A DNA stretch of 64,000 bases from UBA1858 sp963976865 (GTDB taxonomy: Bacteria > Pseudomonadota > Gammaproteobacteria > UBA4575). The notes beneath the pieces are model-generated. The model searched no databases. It was given only the letters and a program-made list of their open reading frames with translations, and had not been told where the DNA came from. A program made the position numbers and the translations under genes. The stretch lies in assembly GCA_963976865.1 (NCBI GenBank), contig CAXBLY010000001.1:744001-808000 (forward strand). Direction: 5' to 3'. This document shows, one piece after another, positions 1-7,955 of this stretch (positions within the stretch are counted from its first letter, which is position 1; each line of letters starts with the position of its first letter).

Positions 1-547
1 CCATTGGGTGATAGAATAAAGTAAGGCCCTGGCTTGAGGCGTATTCCATCGCGCGGCGCAAGATTAAATTATTAGCTACTGGTCGTAATACATTGCTAAC
101 ACCAACCACGCCAGCTTCCTTGAGTGCTGCCATTTCGTTCAGCATGGTGCCTTTTAGATGCGAGGTAAGTGCACCTATGACGTATACACGGCAGTGCCCC
201 GCTGCACTGGTGCGCTGTTGTATAAGTTCTACTTCAGCAGGTGAATTAATCGCGGGTTTTGTATCAGGCAAGCATGCGACAGAAGTAATACCGCCACTCA
301 CGGCAGCATAAGTTTCACTGGCAATCGTGGCTTTGTGTTCATATCCCGGCTCTCTTAATCGCGTTGCAATGTCGACTAGCCCTGGAAATAGGTAACTGCC
401 TTTTGCATCTATGCTGGTGTCGGCTGTCCAGTCAGCAGGTTTATCGCCGACGGCTGCAATGGACCTGTTATGTATATATAAACTGGCAACTTTACTGACG
501 TGATTTTCCGGGTCAACAATGTGAGCATTATTGATTTCTATTTTCAT
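1..547 (-). CDS. pyrC': Inactive dihydroorotase homologue PyrC' (C-terminus outside window)
   Basis: About 182 N-terminal residues are present and the gene runs off the left edge. The amidohydrolase start is clear: after the first beta strands comes FPGLVD at residues 54-59 and LREPG at 64-68. The metal-binding HxH that normally sits between them is replaced by A61-T62-R63, and the later FSDDG-like segment reads VSNVL. In Pseudomonas such a pseudo-dihydroorotase is a non-catalytic partner that holds the aspartate transcarbamoylase dodecamer together. The start ATG overlaps the pyrB stop by four bases (ATGA, 544-547), so the two are translationally coupled. I infer the structural role; a true dihydroorotase should lie elsewhere in the genome. 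Confidence 0.9.
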   Translation of the reverse strand, partial: MKIEINNAHIVDPENHVSKVASLYIHNRSIAAVGDKPADWTADTSIDAKGSYLFPGLVDIATRLREPGYEHKATIASETYAAVSGGITSVACLPDTKPAINSPAEVELIQQRTSAAGHCRVYVIGALTSHLKGTMLNEMAALKEAGVVGVSNVLRPVANNLILRRAMEYASSQGLTLFYHPM

Positions 548-1464
548 GGTTGATGTCCTGCCAGCATAGACATAATTGCCATGCGCACAGCAATGCTATA
601 GGAAACCTGCTGCAAAATAACTGACTGTGGTCCATCTGCCACTTCTGAGCTTATTTCAACACCACGATTGATAGGCCCTGGGTGCATGACAATGGCATCA
701 TCAGCGGCCAATGCAACTCGCTCCCGGGTTAACCCAAACAGATTAAAGTATTCATGTTCACTTGGGAGTAGTGCACCTTGCATGCGTTCTTTTTGTAAAC
801 GTAGCGTCACCATGACGTCAACATCTTTCAATCCATCCTCAATTTTATGAAATACCTTTACGCCCAGAGTCTCTATGCGCGCCGGAAGCAAAGTGCGTGG
901 TGCAATAACCCGTATTTCTTTTACACCTAGAGTTGTTAATGCATGTATCTGAGAGCGGGCAACCCGGGAATGTAGCAGATCACCTATGATGGCTACTTTG
1001 AGATTATCAAAACTGCCTTTGATTTTACGAATTGTATACATATCAAGCATTGCCTGGGTCGGGTGAGCATGACGTCCATCGCCGGCATTAATGACACTGA
1101 TATGCGGGGCTATATGCTGGGATATAAATTCTGCAGCACCACTATCCTGATGCCGAATAATAAACATATCAACCTGCATTGCCTCAAGATTTCGCAAGGT
1201 ATCCAGCAGGCTTTCACCTTTGACAGTGGCAGAAGAGCTGATGTTAATATTTAGCACATCGGCAGATAATCTTTTTGCTGCCAGTTCAAATGTAGTGCGT
1301 GTTCGAGTACTGGCTTCAAAGAACAGATTGACGATAGTTTTCCCTCTGAGTAGAGGCACTTTTTTAACGGTTCTGCCATCGATGTTAGTAAATGACTCGG
1401 CAGTGTCTAAAATATTAGTCAACTGATCCTTGCTTAGTGATTCAGTTGTAAGAAAGTGTTGCAT
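544..1464 (-). CDS. pyrB: Aspartate carbamoyltransferase catalytic subunit
   Basis: This 306-residue cytoplasmic enzyme joins carbamoyl phosphate and aspartate, the committed step of pyrimidine synthesis. The carbamoyl-phosphate loop STRTRT is at residues 52-57, the SATVKGES loop follows near 78-85, HPTQ is at 134-137 and PGPINRG lies near the C-terminus. The length fits a catalytic chain without regulatory fusion. It sits 40 bases after pyrR and overlaps pyrC' by four bases, the order seen in Pseudomonas, where PyrB and PyrC' form one complex. No pyrI regulatory subunit is present here. Confidence 0.97.
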   Translation of the reverse strand: MQHFLTTESLSKDQLTNILDTAESFTNIDGRTVKKVPLLRGKTIVNLFFEASTRTRTTFELAAKRLSADVLNINISSSATVKGESLLDTLRNLEAMQVDMFIIRHQDSGAAEFISQHIAPHISVINAGDGRHAHPTQAMLDMYTIRKIKGSFDNLKVAIIGDLLHSRVARSQIHALTTLGVKEIRVIAPRTLLPARIETLGVKVFHKIEDGLKDVDVMVTLRLQKERMQGALLPSEHEYFNLFGLTRERVALAADDAIVMHPGPINRGVEISSEVADGPQSVILQQVSYSIAVRMAIMSMLAGHQP

Positions 1465-1504
1465 CCGTTACTTGTCGCTATACTTGTATGTTAGTCGGCT
1501 GTCA

Positions 1505-2005
1505 TTAACTGGTAGTGATGACTTCAAGCTTCAAGGGCTTGGGTCCGGTCAGTTTTACATGCTGGTGAGGGGGTAGGTCAATTCTTTTACCTGCCACCTT
1601 GGCTGCAATTGGTAATTCACGTCCGCCACGATCGACTAGCACCACAAGATGAACGCTGGCAGGTCGCCCATAATCAAATAATTCATTGAGTGCTGCGCGT
1701 ACAGTGCGGCCAGTGTGCAAAACATCATCCACCAGAATAATATGTTCTCCGGTGATGTCGAGAGGGATCTTGGAGGGTTTGACCTGGGGGTTGAGGCCCA
1801 GTCGACTGAAGTCATCACGGTAAAATGAGATATCCAGAATGCCCATTGGTTTTTCCAGATTAAGAGACGCGTGCAAGTGTTCTGCAATCCAGATACCGCC
1901 GGTATGTATGCCAATCATTAGTGGCTGGTCTGTCCCCAATGTGCTGACCAGATCCTGAGTCTGGCTGGTGAGGTTGCTAATTAGGTCATCGACATTAATG
2001 TTCAT
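1505..2005 (-). CDS. pyrR: PyrR-type phosphoribosyltransferase / pyrimidine operon protein
   Basis: A type I phosphoribosyltransferase fold of 166 residues. The PRPP-binding signature ILVDDVLHTGRTVRAA occupies about residues 90-105. PyrR proteins have uracil phosphoribosyltransferase activity and in Gram-positives act as an RNA-binding attenuator of pyr operons. I see no obvious PyrR-bound anti-antiterminator in the 40-base gap to pyrB, so RNA-based control is not supported by the sequence here. The start ATG overlaps the ruvX stop (ATGA, 2002-2005). Confidence 0.93.
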   Translation of the reverse strand: MNINVDDLISNLTSQTQDLVSTLGTDQPLMIGIHTGGIWIAEHLHASLNLEKPMGILDISFYRDDFSRLGLNPQVKPSKIPLDITGEHIILVDDVLHTGRTVRAALNELFDYGRPASVHLVVLVDRGGRELPIAAKVAGKRIDLPPHQHVKLTGPKPLKLEVITTS

Positions 2006-2445
2006 GCTGGTAGATTAACACTCATCCATGATTCCAACAAAATTGCGGCGGCAATCTGATCAATGTCCTGTTTGCTGATTTTGCCTTTTGCGCGAGACCT
2101 TTTGTTTTTTAAATGGAGGTAGGCTTCATCGGAGGTCAAAGTTTCATCATGCATGATGACGGGTAAACCAGACCGGCTGGAAAGATGCGTACAAAACCGT
2201 TTAATTTTTTTGCGCAGGGTTTTGTTCTCTTCTGCATCGTGCGGTATGCCGACAATTAACTGTGTGGGTTGCCACTCTTTGAGTAAATTTTCGATTTGAA
2301 CCCAGTCTGGCTGATTATTCGTAGTCGTAATAGTGGTTAAAGGCCTTGCCGTCCCTGTGATGCTTTGGCCGACGGCGACACCTGTGCGGCGCTCGCCAAA
2401 ATCAAACCCCAGCAACACATGATGTTTTTCTGCTGAATCAGGCAT
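2002..2445 (-). CDS. ruvX: RuvX/YqgF putative pre-16S rRNA nuclease
   Basis: A small RNase H-like protein of 147 residues. The first acidic site is in LGFDFGERRTGVA (about residues 12-24), followed by VGIPHD, then the DETLTS strand and the C-terminal KQDIDQIAAAILLESW helix with the last acidic residues. The family matures the 5' end of 16S rRNA and is often called YqgF. It overlaps algH upstream by 8 bases and pyrR downstream by 4, so the group is a tightly coupled operon. Order and length match the family. Confidence 0.95.
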   Translation of the reverse strand: MPDSAEKHHVLLGFDFGERRTGVAVGQSITGTARPLTTITTTNNQPDWVQIENLLKEWQPTQLIVGIPHDAEENKTLRKKIKRFCTHLSSRSGLPVIMHDETLTSDEAYLHLKNKRSRAKGKISKQDIDQIAAAILLESWMSVNLPA

Positions 2446-3010
2446 GTCCAGGCTGGCTGTTCAGTAAGTTAAGGTCAATGCCCAGCTGTCTTCCTGCGGC
2501 TAACCACTGTTTATTGGCAGGTGTATCAAACACTAGCTTATGCTGATATTCAGTGGTCAGCCATGAATTTGCAGAAATTTCGGCTTCCAGCTGCCCTGGA
2601 GACCAGCCAGCATAGCCCAAGGCAATGATTTTATTTTCAGGACCTTTGCTCTCGACAATCTCGTTCAAAATTCCGGTGGATGAAGTGAGGAATAATTTTG
2701 GAGCTATTTTTATTGTAGATTCACGTTCAGTCTCGCAATCATGCAGTATGAAGCCGTGATCAGTATCTACCGGCCCGCCGGAGTAAATGTATACCGATGA
2801 AAGCGGATCATCTTTTTTCGGTTTAGTAGTAGAAGTATCAATCAGCTCATAAATGTTTAATGAGGTAGGCTTGTTGAGGATAATACCCATCGCTCCCTCT
2901 TCAGCACTGTGTTCACAAATAATCGTAATAGTTTTGGAAAAGCCAGAGTCATGTAGCGAGGGCATGGCTATCAGTATTTGTGAGCGTAAGGAAGTGTTAG
3001 CGTCAGACAC
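2438..3010 (-). CDS. algH: AlgH/YqgE family protein (UPF0301)
   Basis: A 190-residue cytoplasmic protein of the YqgE/AlgH family. Family hallmarks visible are the N-terminal LIAMPSLHD, GAMGIILNKPT in the middle, SGGPVD, and GYAGWSPGQLE toward the end. The biochemical function is not firmly established; the name comes from alginate regulation in Pseudomonas. It is in the conserved gshB-tonB-algH-ruvX-pyrR order, 10 bases downstream of the TonB-like gene and overlapping ruvX by 8 bases. Confidence 0.93.
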   Translation of the reverse strand: MSDANTSLRSQILIAMPSLHDSGFSKTITIICEHSAEEGAMGIILNKPTSLNIYELIDTSTTKPKKDDPLSSVYIYSGGPVDTDHGFILHDCETERESTIKIAPKLFLTSSTGILNEIVESKGPENKIIALGYAGWSPGQLEAEISANSWLTTEYQHKLVFDTPANKQWLAAGRQLGIDLNLLNSQPGHA

Positions 3011-3020
3011 GTAAATTTGA

Positions 3021-3893
3021 CTATTGAGTACTTAATTTATTTTCACTGTGATACACCCATGTACGTGTAATCATAAGCTGGTCATATTGTTCACGCATTT
3101 CTGCCGGGAACTGTTTAAATGGAGCAGCCAGTCTGACCACTTTGATAGCTGCTTCATCGAGCAGTCTTTCTCCGGATTTTTGCTGTACGGAGGATGATAT
3201 AACGGAACCATCGTAATTAACGAGCACACTCAGTATTAATGTTCCGGACAGTTTTTTCTGTCTGGCCTGACTTGGGTAATTAATGTTGCCGATAATTTCA
3301 ACTTTCTGTACCCAGTCTTTAATGTATTTTGCCTCTACTGCTGATTTGGCACTTAAGGTATCGATATGATTGATGCGTGGACGTTTTGCATATAATTGCT
3401 TGTCCCGGCTTAGTTCGGAAACCAGCTGAGCAACATTCTGCTGGTTTTTTCTTAGTTCTTTTTGAGCAACTTTAGAATTTACTTCTGTAGTGACCCGGCG
3501 TGAAAATTTCTCGTCACTGACATTATTTTGGTGCACAACCATTTCATTTTCAGCCATACGTGTTGTGTTTTCAGTCATCTCGGCAGTGCTGGTTTGGTCA
3601 TTACCCTGTAAAGTCTTCTTGGTAACCGAAGGGGAAGTGGGGCGAGCATCAAAATCGACACTGCCGCTTTGCATCTGGTTATGCTCAGCAATTGTTGTCG
3701 CATCTTCAGGCGCGTCTACATTCTGGGTTTTTGTCAGAATAACTTCAATTGTTGAAGGTGGCGCCGAGTGGCTTTTAATTAATTCAAATCCAAGCCCTAA
3801 AATCAGCAATGCATGAAAAGCAATCGCTAATAACAGAGTAAAACTTATTCTGTCATTTGAGGATACTTTTGGTGCGGCTACGGCTTGAGTCAT
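3021..3893 (-). CDS. TonB-like energy-transducing protein (TonB3 type)
   Basis: A 290-residue protein with a short cytoplasmic start, one N-terminal membrane anchor (about residues 17-40), a long polar and low-complexity periplasmic linker, and a C-terminal TonB domain from about residue 195 (YIKDWVQKVEIIGNINYPSQAR, then GTLILSVLVNYDGSV and SGERLLDEAAIKVVRLAAPF). No exbB or exbD lies nearby. The same position between gshB and algH is held in P. aeruginosa by tonB3, which is linked to twitching motility. Here too the pil-chp cluster is directly across the divergent promoter region. Role in pilus function is inferred from context. Confidence 0.88.
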   Translation of the reverse strand: MTQAVAAPKVSSNDRISFTLLLAIAFHALLILGLGFELIKSHSAPPSTIEVILTKTQNVDAPEDATTIAEHNQMQSGSVDFDARPTSPSVTKKTLQGNDQTSTAEMTENTTRMAENEMVVHQNNVSDEKFSRRVTTEVNSKVAQKELRKNQQNVAQLVSELSRDKQLYAKRPRINHIDTLSAKSAVEAKYIKDWVQKVEIIGNINYPSQARQKKLSGTLILSVLVNYDGSVISSSVQQKSGERLLDEAAIKVVRLAAPFKQFPAEMREQYDQLMITRTWVYHSENKLSTQ

Positions 3894-3929
3894 TTAGGGT
3901 GTGAATAGAATTAAAGTTTAAATAATAGT

Positions 3930-4877
3930 TTAGTTTAGTAATGTTTCAATCTGGTCGAATAAGGTACCACTAATATTTAGATTATACTGTGCATCAAGTT
4001 CCCGAATACATGTCGGACTGGTGATATTAATCTCTGTTAAATACGAGCCTATTACATCAATACCAGCAAATAGTATTCCATTATCTACTAAAGTTGTTTT
4101 GATTTCCGAGCAAATCTGCCGGTCTTTGTCGCTTAACGGTATACCTTGCCCTCTGCCACCCACAGCAAGGTTGCCACGGAACTCTCCAGAGGCGGGAATT
4201 CGTGCAAGTGCATAGTCAATGGGTTCTCCATTTACGACCAGAATGCGCTTATCACCCTGATTAATTTCAGGAATAAAGCGCTGGGCCATAATGGTTCTGG
4301 CACCTTTGTCAGTAATCTGGTCAATTATAGAATGTCTGTTTGAGTCGTTGGGTGTAATTCTGAAAATAGATTCTCCTCCCATCGCGTCCATGGGCTTCAC
4401 AACTACATCACCATGTTCAGTAATAAAGTGATTAATTCTTTCTCTGTCGCGAGTCACTAGTGTAGGTGCACAGCAATCAGGAAAGTTAACTATTGAAAAT
4501 TTCTCATTCATGTTGCGCAGGGAGACTGGATTGTTGACTACACATGTTCCTGCATTCTGGGCCAGTTCCAGAACGTAGGTAGTATAGATGTACTCCATGT
4601 TGAAAGGGGGGTCCAGGCGCATAAGAATCACGTTAAATTCTGACAGTTCAATCTCAGAATAGTCCGCCAAATGGTACCAATTTTGCGATCTGTCTTTGAC
4701 AGAGAGCTTGGTAGCCTGCGCAAATGGCCTTCCATCCAGAACGTATAAGCTGCCGGGGCGGATGTAGTGGATACTCCAGTGTCTGCGCTGAGCTTCTAAT
4801 AGCATCGCAAATGTGCTGTCTTTGTAGGTATGGATTGACTCTATCGGATCCATGATTACTGCAATATTGATGGTCAT
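3930..4877 (-). CDS. gshB: Glutathione synthetase
   Basis: An ATP-grasp ligase of 315 residues that adds glycine to gamma-glutamylcysteine. Visible marks are MDPIESIHTYKDSTFAML at the N-terminus, RLDPPFNMEYIYTTY, the ATP-grasp segment VVKPMDAMGGESIFR, QGDKRILVVNGEP, and the C-terminal INITSPTCIRELD with the substrate-binding loop. Length equals the proteobacterial family. It is the first gene of the minus-strand operon, divergent from pilG across 186 bases. Confidence 0.97.
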   Translation of the reverse strand: MTINIAVIMDPIESIHTYKDSTFAMLLEAQRRHWSIHYIRPGSLYVLDGRPFAQATKLSVKDRSQNWYHLADYSEIELSEFNVILMRLDPPFNMEYIYTTYVLELAQNAGTCVVNNPVSLRNMNEKFSIVNFPDCCAPTLVTRDRERINHFITEHGDVVVKPMDAMGGESIFRITPNDSNRHSIIDQITDKGARTIMAQRFIPEINQGDKRILVVNGEPIDYALARIPASGEFRGNLAVGGRGQGIPLSDKDRQICSEIKTTLVDNGILFAGIDVIGSYLTEINITSPTCIRELDAQYNLNISGTLFDQIETLLN

Positions 4878-5063
4878 ACACTGATCCTCTATCTGGCATA
4901 TTTGCCGTTATATCGGCTTAGTTTGTTCTAGGACTACCTTGTATACGTCCGGTTCAGTACCGTGTGCATATAAGAGATAAAAAATATCTTCGTTTGCATA
5001 GTGGCCAGTCTTCTGGCTGATTAAATATAAACGATTTGAGCTGCAGGATAACAGCTCTGGAGA

Positions 5064-5513
5064 ATGAAATTGGGAGCACAAAATTTAGAGAACAGTTCTT
5101 TGCCGGAACTCGACCAGTCAAATACAGTAGATCTGTCGTCGCTTAAAGTGATGATTATTGATGATAGTAAGACAATTAGGAAGTCTGCTGAAACTTTGTT
5201 GATCAAAGAGGGTTGTGAAGTTCTGACTGCGGAAGATGGTTTCGAGGCGTTAGCAATTATTGCAGTGAATAAGCCTGATATCATTTTTGTAGACATCATG
5301 ATGCCCAGACTGGATGGCTATCAAACTTGTACACTAATTAAAAATAATCGCCAGTTTAGAGATACGCCAGTGATCATGCTGACGAGTAAAGATAGTATTT
5401 TTGACAAGGCCAGAGGGCGTATTGTTGGTTCAGAAGAGTATCTGACCAAGCCATTTACCCGTGATGATCTGTTGCAGGCGGTTAGTCGCCATGCACAGCC
5501 AGAACACAACTAG
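5064..5513 (+). CDS. pilG: Type IV pilus response regulator PilG
   Basis: A single-domain CheY-like receiver of 149 residues. Acidic pocket D33-D34, phosphorylation site D77 (FVDIMMPRLDGYQTC), T107 and K129 are all present. A roughly 25-residue polar N-terminal extension precedes the receiver and is longer than in P. aeruginosa PilG; an internal start could shorten it. PilG is phosphorylated by the ChpA kinase and in P. aeruginosa controls pilus extension and adenylate cyclase. A 6-bp hairpin (GAGCTG / CAGCTC, 5038-5057) lies over the leader just upstream of the start and could modulate translation, though this is only a suggestion. Confidence 0.93.
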   Translation: MKLGAQNLENSSLPELDQSNTVDLSSLKVMIIDDSKTIRKSAETLLIKEGCEVLTAEDGFEALAIIAVNKPDIIFVDIMMPRLDGYQTCTLIKNNRQFRDTPVIMLTSKDSIFDKARGRIVGSEEYLTKPFTRDDLLQAVSRHAQPEHN

Positions 5514-5532
5514 AGAGATTTGAGATCTGACT

Positions 5533-5895
5533 ATGGCGCATATATTAATTGTTGATGACTCTCCCACAGAAAGACATTTTCTTAAAAGTGTTCTGTCCGA
5601 GAATGGATATGACATCAGCCTTGCGGAAAATGCTGAGCAGGGGATTGAGATGGCAAAATCCGAACATCCGGATCTGATTCTCATGGATGTAGTCATGCCC
5701 GGGATGAATGGATTTCAGGCAACGCGTTATTTGACTAAATCACCGGATACAGCAGATATTCCGGTATTAGTGGTCAGTACTAAAAGCGAACAGACCGATC
5801 AAGTGTGGGCGAGCAGGCAGGGAGCTAAAGCTTATATTACAAAACCAGTAGATGGGAAATCATTGCTGGAATCCGTTAAACATCATCTTGTTTGA
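5533..5895 (+). CDS. pilH: Type IV pilus response regulator PilH
   Basis: A 120-residue lone receiver domain. D8-D9 form the acidic pair, D52 is the phosphorylation site (LILMDVVMPGMNGFQ), and K104 is the conserved lysine in ITKP. PilH is the second CheY-like protein of the Pil-Chp pathway, thought to drain phosphate from ChpA or to favour pilus retraction. It lies 19 bases after pilG and 12 before pilI, in the usual order. Confidence 0.95.
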   Translation: MAHILIVDDSPTERHFLKSVLSENGYDISLAENAEQGIEMAKSEHPDLILMDVVMPGMNGFQATRYLTKSPDTADIPVLVVSTKSEQTDQVWASRQGAKAYITKPVDGKSLLESVKHHLV

Positions 5896-5907
5896 TGGAT
5901 ATCTAAA

Positions 5908-6444
5908 ATGACTGCATTTAATTATTTAAGTGAACTGGATCAGAGATTCTCATCTGAATCCGGGGCTGTATTGGCTAGTGGCAACGCGATAATGAGAACA
6001 TTGCATTTTCGGGTTGGGCGTTACGATTTGCTGTTACCTCTGGACGACTCTACAGAAATCATTTCGCAGATTAATTATTCGCGAATACCAATTTCACGGC
6101 CATGGCTACTGGGGATTGCCAGTCGTAGAGGGCAGTTGCTGACACTAATTGATTTAAAGAATTTTCTGTTCAATTCAGATCCTATAAAGAAAATTGGCAA
6201 GAGAAGAATTATTGCAAATAAAGTTGGTTCAAATTTTCTCGGGTTTGTTGTTGATCATGCAGTGGGATTAATGAACCTGCAAAAAAGTGAATTTAAGAAT
6301 AGTTATCCGCAGCACTGGGATAGTGGTCTCGTCAATTACCTGTCTGGAACATATGAAGAAAACGACGTGTATTTTGGTGTATGTGACTTTGGAAAAATGA
6401 TTAATGACGAGCGTTTTAATGAAACGCAGAAAAATTACAGTTAA
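5908..6444 (+). CDS. pilI: CheW-like adaptor PilI
   Basis: A 178-residue CheW-domain protein that should couple the PilJ receptor to ChpA. The CheW core runs from about residue 30 (LHFRVGRYDLLLPLDD) through ISRPWLLGIASRRGQLLTLIDL to FLGFVVDHAVGLMNL. It follows pilH by 12 bases. The C-terminus is polar and short. Assignment rests on both the fold signature and the position between pilH and pilJ. Confidence 0.92.
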   Translation: MTAFNYLSELDQRFSSESGAVLASGNAIMRTLHFRVGRYDLLLPLDDSTEIISQINYSRIPISRPWLLGIASRRGQLLTLIDLKNFLFNSDPIKKIGKRRIIANKVGSNFLGFVVDHAVGLMNLQKSEFKNSYPQHWDSGLVNYLSGTYEENDVYFGVCDFGKMINDERFNETQKNYS

Positions 6445-6584
6445 AAGATTTGATTGAATAATAGTAAAAAAAACAAGGGTGCAATGATTGAGTCGAACCG
6501 GATTTAATAGATTCGATTGAAATTACGCGAAGGTTAATTCAGAACGGAAGCATGCTTAGGTAATAAGCAGTTTGGAGGTTAAGG

Positions 6585-7922
6585 ATGGCAGTACCAAAAA
6601 TTATTCCACATAATTCTATGGATAAAAAAGATAGAAAAACATTTTATATGTTGATCAGTCTGTCTGTAGGAGTGGTATGTTCTTTGCTGATTTTGTGTGT
6701 AGCAATATTAGCGCCTTCGCTCTTTGAAGAAACGCAACGCGGGATGGTCGCGGGTATTACATTTCTTGCCGGCTTATCAATTATGGCGCTACTAGTGAGT
6801 TTTAGCTGGCGCTGGAGCACTCGCGTGAAGAAGCAGTTGCATGCGATAGATGAGCAGAATAAGCGAAATCAGCAGGCAATTTTATTGCTGCTAGATGAGA
6901 TGACAAACCTGGCTGAAGGTGATCTAACAGTACATACAACAGTGACAGAAGATATCACGGGTGCCATTGCAGACTCCGTGAACTACTCAATTGATGCCTT
7001 GCGTAATCTCGTGACAACAATTAACAGAACAGCGGTCCAGGTGTCACACGCTGCAGTACAAACACAGGACATTACCAGGCAGTTAACAGATTCCAGCGAA
7101 ATTCAGTCGCGTGAAATCGCCAATGCAACATCAGCAATTACAGAGATGGCAACATCAATTCAACATGTATCCAAGAATGCAAATACCTCTGCCGAAGTTG
7201 CGCAAAAGTCAGTAGATATTGCTCATAAAGGTGCGCAAACAGTAAGTCGTACAATCGACGGAATGGATACAATTCGTGAACAAATACAGGAAACATCCAA
7301 GCGAATTAAACGACTGGGCGAGAGTTCGCAGGAAATCGGAAACATGGTGGGCCTGATTGACGAGATTGCTGATCAGACAAATATCCTGGCGCTGAACGCA
7401 GCAATTCAGGCATCCAGTGCAGGTGAAGCCGGACGAGGTTTTGCAGTGGTGGCTGACGAAGTGCAACGATTGGCGGAACGCGCAGGTAATGCCACCAAAC
7501 AAATTGAAGCGCTGGTGAAAACGATTCAAAGTGATATTAATGAAGCAGTGGACTCTATGGAACAAAGTACCACTAACGTAGTCAACGGTGCCCGTCTGGC
7601 TGAGGATGCAGGTGAAGCACTCGCTGAAATTGAAACCGTATCTGCAAACTTAAGTGGCTTAATTCAGAATATTTCTACGGCTGCAACAAAACAGTCGCAA
7701 GCGTCTACGAATGTGGCAACGACAATGAACGTAATTCAGGACATCACTGTTCAGACATCGACTAGCGCAACAAAAACTGCAAATTCAGTTAGTGAGTTGA
7801 CCGTGTTGTCTAACGGACTCAAGAAATCTGTTGCTGGGTTCAAGCTGCCTGCTAGCGAGTCTTCAGAGCAGGTCAAGCACGAACCAATCAGTGCTGAGCT
7901 GGAACAGCAGTTAGCATCTTAA
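6585..7922 (+). CDS. pilJ: PilJ-type methyl-accepting protein without periplasmic sensor
   Basis: A 445-residue chemoreceptor. Two membrane helices (about 22-44 and 54-74) are separated by only some 9 residues, so the large periplasmic region of typical PilJ (near 680 residues in P. aeruginosa) is absent. A HAMP-like linker follows (about 75-130), then a full signalling domain with the conserved tip NILALNAAIQASSAGEAGRG and the flank FAVVADEVQRLAERAG, which is PilJ-like. A GGAGG ribosome site precedes the ATG. The reading frame is clean, so this looks like a natural short form rather than a frameshift. It should sense from the membrane or cytoplasm, if at all. Confidence 0.9.
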   Translation: MAVPKIIPHNSMDKKDRKTFYMLISLSVGVVCSLLILCVAILAPSLFEETQRGMVAGITFLAGLSIMALLVSFSWRWSTRVKKQLHAIDEQNKRNQQAILLLLDEMTNLAEGDLTVHTTVTEDITGAIADSVNYSIDALRNLVTTINRTAVQVSHAAVQTQDITRQLTDSSEIQSREIANATSAITEMATSIQHVSKNANTSAEVAQKSVDIAHKGAQTVSRTIDGMDTIREQIQETSKRIKRLGESSQEIGNMVGLIDEIADQTNILALNAAIQASSAGEAGRGFAVVADEVQRLAERAGNATKQIEALVKTIQSDINEAVDSMEQSTTNVVNGARLAEDAGEALAEIETVSANLSGLIQNISTAATKQSQASTNVATTMNVIQDITVQTSTSATKTANSVSELTVLSNGLKKSVAGFKLPASESSEQVKHEPISAELEQQLAS

Positions 7923-7955
7923 GACCAGATAAAAGAAATTCCAAGAAGGACAAAT

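Noticed and set aside
1465..1504. PyrR-binding attenuator between pyrR and pyrB
   Set aside because: The gap is only 40 bases and shows no terminator or anti-antiterminator hairpin.
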